Shown piece by piece: positions 26,901-38,800 of a stretch of 64,000 nt of DNA. The notes beneath the pieces were generated by a model that was not told where the DNA came from, did no database searches, and was given only the letters and a program-made list of their open reading frames with translations. Numbering within the stretch: the first letter of the stretch is position 1; every line of letters starts with the position of its first letter. Made by a program: the position numbers and the translations under genes. Location: NCBI RefSeq assembly GCF_032062135.1, contig NC_092859.1:130428299-130492298 (forward strand), given 5' to 3'. Origin of the DNA: Pyxicephalus adspersus (lineage: Eukaryota > Chordata > Amphibia > Anura > Pyxicephalidae).

Positions 26901-28399
26901 ATGACTGTCTTGAGGTACATTTTATTATTTTGCTTTCTGTTGCAGTTCATGTTTTTATAGGTGTTTTGATTTAGGTTCAGCACGTCTATATAGTAAATTA
27001 GAATTGTCTGGTGTGTTCTTCAGATTTATGGCTGTGTAGTGATTGTAGCTGGGAGAAGAAATTGTTTATTTGTGAACAAACTAGCCGCAATCTACGTTTT
27101 ACCAAACACGTAAACCCGCTAGAATGTGTTATAGGAGGACAGTAAAGTTTGAAAGCAAAGACACTGCACTCTTAGAATGGAGAACAGTAAATAGAATTAA
27201 AGGGGCTACTGTGGTTTGCAGTCAGTTTTATTTTAATATACATATTTAAAGTAGTTCTGTATATATAGCAACATTTTGAAGTCAATGCAGTTAAGACTCA
27301 GATTGTCTGCTGCATGTACCTGCAAATGGTTAGGATCCTGAGCTATCTTCTGATGGTCCCAGTTTCAGGACTGTCTATTTTCTATCTTCTTGATCCCCCC
27401 CAGTTATCCCCAGTTTCTCCAGCTAACCTCCATGTCAGTACCATATCCTGTAATGTGTGAAAACCAGGGGACCCAGGATATTGACCCTTCTGGAAGCATA
27501 GGTTCCATTCAAAATTCAGTAAAAGAATTCTCAGGATTGGAGCAGCGTTCATTGGCATGGCGAGCATTTCTTTTTACATGGATAGCTGAGTTTAAAAAAA
27601 GTTGGGTATTGCATGAGTTTTACACAAAATTCTGGGTACAAAAGTACAGCAAAATATTTTCCTTTTTTACACAGTTGGGCTGTTTTACTAAAGGAGTTGG
27701 GAATTTTTACATAATCCTAATAGTGTAAATATTTACTTCAATTATCCAACTGTGTACAGATAAAATAAAAAGGAATTAGCTTTCTACATCATTGAATATT
27801 TGACAATTTATTGTGTGAAGATTCTCAGCTACTTTCAGCTTCAGAAATAAAAGAAGCCACACAGAAAAAACATTTTACAAATAGGATATTTGGTACGTGA
27901 AATGTATCAGGGAAGAACTTGGGTTCTATAAGCCAACAATGGAATAAGGTATATGGTGGCAAGGAGCTAGAGTTGTGGTGTCCATTCTTTCCATGTACGA
28001 TATAAGACCAGGGCAAGCTGTAATAAAAGGGCTACATATGACGACCGGGCCTTGAGGGTACATACCTGAAGAGCGTTATATGAATATTTCAGTATTGTAT
28101 TATTTTGCCTGATCTTCAGCTTTTATGATTATTTAGGCAATGCATTATTCATTAGGTGATCATGGCAGTGACACAACAAGATGAACAATATGTTAATACT
28201 CATCACAATGACACACAGTCCCCAGTACATGGAAGGTATTATCTATTGAAACAAATGTTATGTGTAGTTCATCAGATACAGTTTGAGTTCACCTTCCCCA
28301 TGGAGAGTCTGTGCATGTTTGTTGTAACAAAGTAGTTCTCAAGACGAAATGGGTATTTTACCTTTATTCATATGCCACTTTAATAACATCAGCCCATAT
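23911..28399. other. Non-coding, unique
   Basis: No supported gene, splice-bounded exon or clear transposon. A GAGAGAGAGAGCGAGAA run lies near 24022. Short open frames here carry no recognisable domains. Confidence 0.5.
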
Positions 28400-28740
28400 T
28401 TCACTAAAGTAATGGAAGTGACAGATTTGTACATGGAATTGTTACAAAGAACATTTAACCCAGCCTCCGTGTAACATGAACTGTTATTGCAGATAAATCC
28501 ACAGGGAAAGTACTGATAAATTAGCGGTTAAAATTGACAAGTGACAAAACATCATCTGTCTTCTTTCAACAGTGAAGGTGATATCTATGCATTTCAAATA
28601 ATGCTTTTCCCTGCAATCCGAACTGCGAAAATAACAGGCGGCAGTTGTGCAAACGTGATATTCCTCCCAAATCCCTTTTTATAACAGCCTAGCAGCGCAC
28701 CAGGCGATTATTCCCCATTGCTATAACACTGAAGTTTTTT
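28400..28740. promoter_or_regulatory. Candidate conserved non-coding element upstream of the first coding exon
   Basis: About 340 bp without repeats and with more CpG than its surroundings (ATCCGAACTGCGAAAATAAC, CAGGCGGCAG, GCAGCGCACCAGGCG). It lies roughly 1 kb upstream of the first coding exon. Function is inferred only from texture and position. Confidence 0.25.
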
Positions 28741-29676
28741 TCTCTTTTTTTACTGTATATGACAATTACTAGCTTCATGGCTCTATAAATTTATTGTAGG
28801 GGAATCCTGAGCATGTAATTGCGTACCATTCGTGCAGTCCCACATGCATGCTCACTAAATTACTTTTTGAATAAAACAAACAATTTGTTAGTTCTTAACT
28901 GGGAGCATCCCAGACCTGATGACATTTCAGTGCGAGATCTGACTAGAAAACAACTTGATCCTCTTGAAAGAAGATTTGGTATTACAAGCATACGTAGAGG
29001 TAAAAGGTTCCATACTTTCCAGTCATGCAGGGAGATCTGAGTTTTTAGGTTTGCAACTGGAATGTGCAAGATTTTAGTAAAGTGTCTGGAGCTTGTCTTT
29101 ATATATAGCAGGAGATGCAGGGAACATGCTAAAAATAAAAAAGCCTAAAAAACATAAACATAAAATATGTAAAACCTCTCTGTAATACTTACACATTTGT
29201 CCATGTTTACCCATTTAATACACAACCAAAATATCCAAAAGGTAGCAAATAGGACAAGGTAATTTTGGAGGTTTGCATATATTTTAATATCTTTCTCAAA
29301 TCAAACGATGGATACAAAAGGAGACCAGGCAAATGCTTGTCAAAGGATGATAGTTTTAAAAAAAATCTGATTTCATTAATACATTGTTTGTATTTTTTAT
29401 GCCTATTAGGAATAGGCGTATTAGGAGTATTCACCAATGAGATAGATTGGTATGGCATTCAGGTGGTATGGCAGTTGAATGATTGATGGTTGACTGTTGC
29501 TTTTTGCTTTGGGTCTTCTTATTTTTCTAAGCAGCCTAATCTTATTTCACTTAGACCTGTATTGCTTAAAAAGTAATAAAACAAAAAGTTTGGGATATAT
29601 TGAAATTAGAAACATAACACAAGTGTGTGCTACAATCAAAGCACAGATTATTTATGGTTACTTTCTTTATTTATAG
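28741..29676. other. End of the 5' intron
   Basis: AT-rich DNA leading to the polypyrimidine-poor acceptor TTTATTTATAG at 29676. No gene. Confidence 0.6.
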
Positions 29677-29831
29677 GTGAAATCTCTTCTTGAAACGTGA
29701 GGAGCCATCCATTTCATGAACCATGAGGCTCTATGGGCTTCTTGGCGGGATAGTGCCGATAATGGTGTCTTTGGTCTATGCAGTTAGTTTTCCTGAAGAC
29801 GATGAACCTATCAACATCGTAGATTATCATT
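29677..29831 (+). CDS. SEMA6D: SEMA6D coding exon 1: 5' UTR end, start codon, signal peptide
   Basis: An acceptor TTTATTTATAG precedes 29677; 46 nt of 5' UTR are followed by the ATG at 29723 and 109 coding nt (residues 1-37, ends phase 1). The donor is T|GTAAGT. A hydrophobic stretch ends in an ALA-VAL-SER type cleavage region near residue 20, followed by an acidic FPEDDEP segment typical of the mature SEMA6D N-terminus. The upstream mRNA comes from a further 5' non-coding exon that I cannot place with certainty. Confidence 0.93.
29716..29787 (+). other. Overlapping upstream ORF at the SEMA6D start
   Basis: A second ATG lies 7 nt upstream of the SEMA6D ATG, in another frame, within the same exon. 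It runs 23 codons to a TAG at 29785-29787, so it overlaps the first coding codons. Its context is weak (T at -3, A at +4). The SEMA6D ATG has A at -3. Leaky scanning past the first ATG is therefore expected. Whether it is translated is unknown. Confidence 0.5.
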
Positions 29832-32800
29832 GTAAGTAAATGTTTATTTATGTTAAAATGTATTTCCTACACATTTATAACAGAAGCAACTTTGATTGAT
29901 GTGGTTGATGTGACTTCATTGTATGCCATTGTCAATTGCAATAAATGATTAAATATTGGGGTAGTGCCAGTATGTGTTGATTAATTCATATTATACCTTA
30001 GAGTTCTTTACATTGACGACTTTACAGAGCATGGTATTTAAAAGGAAAGTGAGTCCTGCTTGCTGACATTGGTCAAATTTTGTTCATTTATATTCAAGAC
30101 ATTGCAACGGGGATTTAGTTCAAGCCCCTCTACACCTAGTATATACAGCTAATCAATCCTGTATATTGATTCCTGAGCTGTGTAATCCAAAGTAATGGTG
30201 TATCCCATTTTAACTTGCAGATTCAAGGCAATATCCAGTATTTAGAGGACGCCCTTCAGGCAATGAATCACAGCACAGCTTGGACTTTCAACTGATGTTA
30301 AAAATTCGAGACACACTTTATGTTGCTGGAAGGTAATTTCCTTTAATCTTTTTATTTAAATTGAACTTGTATTTTTATTTCAGCAATTCGTTTTAACACA
30401 CAGGCTTCTGTTTCTTCTGTTTAAATGAAAAACGGTGATCTCTATCAGTATTTTGTGTTTCATGCTTAGAAAGTAATGGAATGGTAATAAAGATCTACAA
30501 AGTCACACTGAGCTGCCATGTGATACACTGTGTTCCAGCTTTCCTCACTGGATACAATGCTTATCACAAGACTGACAAGGAGGGGAAAATATTTCTAAGA
30601 ACTGTAACTATCAAAGATAAGAAGCTCTACTAAAACATGCAACAATAGCATAAATAAACCAGAACTTCAAGGAGGACTATATCCTACTGCAAAGGATCTC
30701 TGATTTTGGGCAGCATAAAAAATACAATTGTTTCCAAAGGCTACATAACAAAAGCAATTATGTAGGAGCTACAGAATTTCTATTCTTGGAGTTTTGTTTT
30801 TTTTTCTTACTAGAAAAAACTCTGTTACATACATAAAGGTTGGTGTTGCAGCTATTTGTAACCTAGTTACTGAGCAATTGACTTTTTGCAGCGTGTGCAG
30901 CTTGAACAGCTGTTTGTGTTACCCATTGCTGCTGCTAGTAATCACAGTCCATCAATTTAGTAGCAGCATAGATATACTGTAGTCGAGTACAGCAGCAACT
31001 GTAAAAGAATCCAGGGATTATAACATAGACATTTGAAGCTAGTTCACAATTGGTGCTGATGGAAACTTTAATTTAATGCTTATCTTGTCATGTGTTATTG
31101 TGAATGCACAGCACAGTGCATGTACCATAGTGCAGATTATTACATTTCAAATGCCAACTCCACTGCACTAACAACAAAACATTTGCATGCATAAGTGTTA
31201 AAATGTGCTGGGGTGCATTGCATTTAATGCAAAAAAATGCAATGCAGATTTTAGGTTGTGCTGGATCATTTATAGAAATATCTTCCAGGTTAATCATATA
31301 TATCATTATTATTATTACGCAGTATTTATATAGCACCATCAAAGTCCATAGTCGTGTCACTAGCACTAGGGGCTCACAATCTAATGGCCATACTATAGTC
31401 ATATGTCTTTAATATAGTCTAAGGTCAATTTTGGGTGGTAGCCAAATAACCTAACTGCATGTTTTTGGGTTTGATGTGGTTTAATGGTATTTAAAATACA
31501 AGACTGTGATTTGCATTTATATTTATAGATACAGAAAATGACTTCAATAATTCACATATGTGCAATCAGAGTCTTATGCTCATTTGTTAAGCTAGACTAG
31601 ACAAATGGTAGCTTCTGTGAGATTGGTTGTAATTATTATCCCATTTTTAATGCTCATAGTTAGGTATTTCGAGTGCTAATTCTATTTGTTTTATTAAGTT
31701 GGCACATTGGGCAGTATGATTCTGTTTTCCTATAAATATTGTGGTAAGGTTTAATAGCCAAAACCAAATATCCGTTGGGAAAAACCTGATGATCTTTCTT
31801 TTTTTTTTTGGAAGACATGCATACAAACTTTGATCAAAGAGTCTTTACAGATGGATGTGTTTGTTCAATTGGAGCTTACTAGGACACAGTGATTGACCAG
31901 CATTTAAAAACATATGGAAAGAAAGCTAGAGTGCTCGGTCACATGCAAAAGACAAGGGAAAGTGATACTCTTTTGAAACAAGTAAAATCTTCACTATCTT
32001 CACTCAGACAAAGAAATTTGTCTGGTCTGCTAAACACATGCATTGTCTTTCAAAGGCCTAAAAACACACTTGTCATGCTATGCATGGATAAATCTCAGGC
32101 CAGCTCTCCATTTCCTAAAGTGTGTCATTCCTTCATCTTCCACAGAGATCAAGTTTATGCCGTAAATTTAAATGAAGTGCACAAGACCGAAATCACACCG
32201 AGCAAAGTAAGTGAGCCGGTTACAGTGAGTGCCATCAAAAGGGGGTTTGACTTTTTAAAAGCATAGGAAAGGAGACAATGTTATTTACATTTATCTTTGC
32301 TTATTTTGCTTCTTTAGAAGTTGACATGGAGATCGGGTCAAGCAGACCGAAAGAATTGTGCAATGAAAGGCAAACACAAGGTATTTTTTAGACTAACCTA
32401 TTGAAGACTAGACATCAAAAGATGACGCTGATAGAGAAAGGAAGCTTAAGACTTCTAACACTTCATGTATTTGTGATTCAGGATGAATGCCATAACTACA
32501 TCAAGGTTTTTGTTCCAAGAAACGATGAGATGGTCTTTGTCTGCGGTACAAACGCCTTCAATCCCATGTGCAGATATTACAGGGTAAGGGATTACTTTTC
32601 ACCTTTTATGTTTCTCAATACTCATTACTCTTCATGAGCACGATAGAATACAGATCTATTATTTTAAGCCAATGCTGGATTTAAAGTGGAGCTACTTTTT
32701 GTAAAATTCTTCATTCAGACCTATGTAATGGTTACAAAGCCCTAAGTATTCTAATTGTATTTCAATTTCTTGCAGTATACAGGGTAGATGTGAAATGTAT

Positions 32801-35800
32801 GGTTTATTACATGGGTGTCTTAGGGACGGAGGTAGGATAGACCATATAGTAACGCAATTTGGATAATCTAGAGATGACATCTAGAGATGATTGGTGCATT
32901 GTTCTATTCTATGTGCCTATCTTCTACGCCACAGACTTCTGGGTCAACCCCTGACTAAACTGTTCCACATCTGCTTAATGTAGATCATAGCATTCTAGTA
33001 ATAATAATTGAATTCAGTGAAATATTAAAATGTAATCTGGTAAAAATAAAAAAAAATATTATGACTAGAATATATTACTATAAGACACATATTATGTATT
33101 AAGTAATGTAACATGTCTTTTTACTTTAACAGTGTAAATATTGTGGTTGTTTTGTCTTTTTTTGGCTTACTGCCTTGTTTTGTTGCTAAACTTTACATGG
33201 TTAACCTTTGCAGTTAAGTACTTTTGAATATGATGGAGAAGAAATTAGTGGCTTGGCAAGATGCCCATTTGACGCTAGACAAACCAATGTGGCTCTTTTC
33301 GCTGGTAAAAACCTTTTGGCTCTCTTTTTTTTGTATGACAGATATGTACTTGTGTGTAAACTGATACAGTTTAGCAAATTCCTATCATAATGTTAGTGTA
33401 TATTATACTGTAACTTGATGCCCGGTTTGCATATACGAGCTGAATAACCTAATAGTATAGATATTGGGCCTGATTTATTAAAGCTCCCCAATTCTGGAGA
33501 AGATGGACTATCATGGGAGAAGCTGGGAGATCCAGCAAACCTGAAACGGATCTGGTCCAGGACTGAAAACATTTCCCAACTAATAGCTAATTATTTGTTG
33601 AAATCTGTACTAGGTTTGCTGGATCACCCCAGTTCTCCCATGATAGTTTATCCACTCCAGTTGTGGAGAGCTTTAATAAATCTGACCCACCATCTATTCG
33701 GGGTAATAATAGCACATAACAGTGTATTTAATTGGAATAAGCATAAGGCAGCTGTCAATCTTTCATGACCTTCTTTTCATGGAACATCCCACCCTCACCT
33801 TTTTCTTGCCGTCCTGTAAAACCTGTACTAAGACCATGAATAGTCCTGTTAGGTCACATTGCTGTTATCCTGGCTCTGTTGCTGTGTCTCTAAAACTTTC
33901 CATCTTTACTTGAAACTTTAAAAAAGAAACCTGTTAGGAACTTTCGACAGAAATTACATTACAAAAGAAAAAGCGTTGGTTCTGCTTGAATTATGGAGAG
34001 CCATTGATGTATCATTTCCTAAGTACATTTAAACAGATTATTTGATCCAGACCCTACCTTTTTTGTTAAAAGCATTTCTTTTTTGTTTGATGTATGATTT
34101 ATATAATAATGCTACCGTTATATTTTTGCCATTTTATTTCTACCAAACAAAAGTGGTATTTTTTTACTTTTTATGCAATACAGGTTCAAGTATTACTTGT
34201 AGTCGGTTCAGGAACATACTTCATGTAGGACTTTCATTGAAAATACTTATTTGTTGTGCAGTGCATTGCTTTATTTTGAACCTATTGATCTAACCATGCA
34301 TTTTGCTCTTCTTTTTTCTCTTAGATGGGAAGTTATACTCAGCTACAATGGCAGACTTCCAAGCCAGTGACGCCGTGATCTATCGGAGCATGGGGGATGG
34401 ATTTGCTCTGAGGACAATTAAATATGACTCCAAGTGGCTAAAAGGTACTCAAGACCTGGCAGTTATTAATGGCATAGAGATCAGACACCTACTTGATATG
34501 GGAATGAAGCGTGACTCCGTTTAATAGTATTTCTGAGAAATACGATGCATATTAACTACCCTGGATCCTTTTAGGCATGACACAGCTGTATGATGAAGTT
34601 AAATGTTGCATACTGATGATACATCATGGCCTTTACTTTAAATGCATAGTTTTTTTCTCTTTTTGCAAAATGGTTTATGATTGATTCTTCCATTTTTAAA
34701 AAAAAGCTTTAAGGTAAATCCTTTGAGGCTTTTTTACACTCCATTAGACAGCATTAAAAGCTGCAAAATCAATTAAGCTGGAACCCACTCATATTCTTAC
34801 CTCGGGTCAGGAATTTGTAGTCTTTCAGGGGCTAAACTGCTTGCATTCAAGATGCCTTTTGCGTTTCTTTTGCGGTTTTGATAATATACATATTTCTGTC
34901 TCTTTCTCCAGAGCCACATTTTCTGCATGCAATCGAGTACGGCAGTTACATTTACTTCTTTTTCCGGGAGATTGCTGTGGAACATAACAATTTGGGCAAG
35001 GTAAGCTTTGAATTGTTCCAGTGATTGAAATGGTGCTAGTAATTGTGATGGAGGAATCTCCTCCTGTACATTTTCTTTTTGTTGTTATAGTCCAAGTTTT
35101 AGATTTAACTCTAGGCATACATCTAAACACACAGATTGTATACACATTTGAAATTTCTTTCCTGCAAAATAATTTGAAATTCAGTTGTGCCAGCCTTATG
35201 ATGTAGGCACCTCTGTCTGATAGAACTATCAGGTCTTAAAAAGTATACAGTGTAGAAAAGTAACCAAACATGATCTGAATTTACCCTTGGAAGAGTAACC
35301 AAGTGCAGTCTGAACATATCCTAGAAAGGGCAACCAAGCATGATTGGAACATATCCTAAGAAGAGTAACCAAAGTGTGGTCAGAACATATCCTAGGAAGG
35401 GCAACCAAGCATGATCGGAACATATCCTAAGAAGAGTAACCAAAGTGTGGTCAGAACATATCCTAGGAAGGGCAACCAAGCTTGGTCGGAAAATATCCTA
35501 AGAAGAGTAACCAAAGTGTGGTCAAAACATATCCTAGGAAGGGCAACCTAGCTTGGTCAGGACATATCCTAAGAAGAGTAGCTAAAGTGTGATCAGAACA
35601 TATCCTAGGAAGGGGAATCTAGCATGGTCAGAACATATCCTTAGAAGGATAACCAAAGTTTGGACAGAACATACTCTAAGGCTGCTGCGTACACACGTGC
35701 AATAATTATTGCTGGAAACGAACGACTAGCGACCGTTCGTCCGATAATCGTTAACAAAAAAAGTGCACAATGACTCAATGATGAACAAGGATTGGCACTA

Positions 35801-38800
35801 GAAACAAACGACCGCCCCAGTGGATCTGATTGGGCAACGATTGTTCATAATCTATTGTGTGTAAGGTCGTTCAGTGATCGTGGATTGTTCTGCAGTACAC
35901 TTTCTCCTTTACATGTCACTTCCTGCATCATTCAAACAATCGTATCTAGCGTGTATACATTATTGGTGGATTATATTTGAACGATTGTATCGTTACAGCA
36001 TGTACAGAATTATACACAATATGATCATTCAAAATAATCGTGCATAATCGTTGTTCTGTCGTTAGTCATTCGTTTTCTAATGACAATTATTGCACGAGTG
36101 TACGTACCTAGCTTAAGAATGACTGGACATAAAATTTATCGTACACTAATTGGATCATGATTGGAAGAGCAACTTTGTATTGTCTGCTTGGCCTAATATT
36201 ATGTCCCCCCCCCCCCCCTTTCTCAGTCTTGCTGTGCAGGGTATTGCATAAGCTTAAAATCAAGATAGATTGGTATACAGTTGTTGTACATTTATTGGTA
36301 TTTTTTTCCTATCTGATATCTGCTCAATACTGTGTTTTGTGGGAGGGTTCTTTTGTTAATATGGCTATGGTGACAGAATAGAAAGTAAATAGCTAAAGAA
36401 TGTTTGCGTTGACTGTACAAAGATTTATTATAGAATGGTATTAATTCTTTGGTATATTTTTGCACATTACCCTGTACTAGAGACACATAAATAATGATTT
36501 CTGTATTTTGATATTAAGCAGCCTTACAGTTTGCAAATATAAAAAGCAGCCTGGATTTTGATTAACAAGCCAGCACTTGATAAATCTATCCGCTATTATG
36601 AAAATATCCATTAGCCTCAGGGCTGTTCATTTTCATCCGCTCTTTAACCACAGTTTCTGTTAGAGTGATATTTGCTTCAATCTTTTCCCTAATTAATCTT
36701 CAAAGCTGGACTTTACATGACCTAAAAAGCCTGATCTACAATTGTATGGCCCAGGTGTGTTTCACTTTGCTTTGTCTAAACTGAGCAAAATAAATAATAT
36801 TACTAATAATAGATGGAATTTTTCAAGAGCAAAAATGGCTGGCAGGATGCTGCATGACCCTGATTAGGAAACCACTTTATTTTTTGGCACGGATTAAACA
36901 TATAAATATGTTTAGATTTCAACAGAGGTACCATTGTGCCTCCCAAATGTTAAATATTTAAATGACACAAATGCAGTTTATGATACTTTGGCTGCATTAT
37001 AGACATTCCACTGTAAATTATTCAACCGTTTACACATGGTTAATTAAAGACTTCACAAAAGGTGGGGGATTTGCGTGAATGTTATAGGCTTTGCTCAGCA
37101 GTGCATTAAAATGGACATCAGGCTTCAGTTAAATACGGTCTGCTTTCTTTCAGTAACTAATTCACATAAACTAAAGCTCTTGTTTAAACCCAACTTCTAC
37201 AAGTGTTAATAAACAGGGAAGAGAAGAGCTTACACGTGTCTATATTGTCTAATACAGCAGTAAAAGCTTTATTAAAATAGTATTTACCTTTCATTTATGG
37301 CACACAATTCCAAACATTTAAATGTAAAATTAAATTTTAAAATGGGAACAAATATTTTTTTTAATTAATGCATACTCAAATTATTTAGCAACAATGTAGC
37401 AAATTTTTAAAGGAAAAATAGGGAATGGTGATTATATCTTCTATTTCCCTAAACATAAGACTCTGGGTGGCTATAGGCAGATCTCCATTTTGTAGATAAT
37501 ATAGTTTTTATAAGCAGGGCCAGCAGTTTTAATTTAGTAAAAGGTTGCAGTGTTAGATCAGAACTATCTGAACAATTTCTTATATTGAAATTGAAAATCT
37601 TATTCTAAATACTTTTGGAATCTTTTTCTTGTGCATTACCATTTTCTAACAACTTTTTGCTTTGGTTCCCATTTTCAGGCTGTGCATTCTCGTGTAGCCC
37701 GTATATGTAAAAATGACCTCGGAGGTTCACAGAGAGTCCTGGAGAAACACTGGACTTCATTTGTGAAGGCAAGACTCAACTGCTCTGTTCCAGGGGATTC
37801 TTTCTTCTACTTTGATGTTCTGCAGTCTATAACTGACATAATAGAAATCAATGGAATTCCCACTGTTGTTGGAGTGTTTACTACACAGCTTAATAGGTAA
37901 AGAGAGAAATATTCTGACATCAAATGAAGACCTTTACTTTCCTTTTGGCTTTACAAATGCTTCTATTGTATTGTGAAACCAGAAAGATTTTTTTCTTCTT
38001 TCTCCGCTCTTAGTATACCAGGTTCAGCGGTTTGTGCTTTTACGATGGATGACATTGAGAAGGCTTTCAGAGGAAGATTTAAAGAACAAAAGACTCCAGA
38101 CTCTGTTTGGACAGCTGTACCTGAAGACAAAGTACCAAAACCAAGGTATGGGGGTAGGGGAACTTAAAAAGCTGTAAATTAAGGAGTGTTCCACTTAGAG
38201 AATTAATAAAGAATTGGCTTTTAAAGTCATAAAGAACTGTGTTGGCGGTTTTATTGAGGCTGTATTTTTTATTTGTTTTAGGCCTGGCTGCTGTGCAAGA
38301 CACGGTCTTGCTGAAGGTTATAGGTCTTCCACTGAATTTCCAGATGAAACTCTGGCTTTTATCAAATCTCATCCATTAATGGACTCTGCAGTCCCTTCAA
38401 CCAGTGAAGAACCTTGGTTCACAAAAACCCGTGTCAGGTATGATATCCGCAATCAAACTTCTTTTGGATACTGGGCAATGTTTTTAAATCATGAGGAAAA
38501 TGACTAGAACTAGACAGAATAAATGCATTTTTTAAAATTGGGCAATCATTAGAGGATACATTCAACTAATTTACAGAGACATAACACATCAGTGTATTAA
38601 TGGTAACAGTGCTAGGTCAGCAGATTATAGCTAAAAATGGCATATTATGCCTTAAGCGAATTGTCTATACTTGGCAAATGTTGTGCAGTGTAAATAGTAC
38701 TGTTGTTGACTTTTTTTTATTTTTTTAGTATGTGTATCCAAGTTACATTTTTACTGTCACAAATATATCTGATGGTACAATTTCCTTTAGATCTACCAAC

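Larger units (their letters stand above)
35001..37678 (+). other. Large SEMA6D intron with minisatellite, MITE and candidate enhancer
   Basis: 2,678 bp, the longest coding-region intron here. From 5' to 3' it holds a 71-bp higher-order minisatellite (35277-35680), a MITE with long terminal inverted repeats (35681-36112), a run of 14 C (36205-36218), and unique AT-rich DNA with a stretch at 36530-36890 that looks like a conserved non-coding element. Confidence 0.85.

Noticed and set aside
31889..32266. 125-codon open frame on the + strand
   Set aside because: It is intron sequence running into SEMA6D coding exon 3 (32146-32206) and on through its donor; only the exon part is real.
35229..35423. 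Minus-strand frame with repeated CSDH/RICS-type peptides
   Set aside because: Direct translation of the 35/36-bp minisatellite.
35277..35680. Regular repeats that could suggest a CRISPR array
   Set aside because: The units are contiguous without unique spacers and lie in a vertebrate intron; it is a minisatellite.
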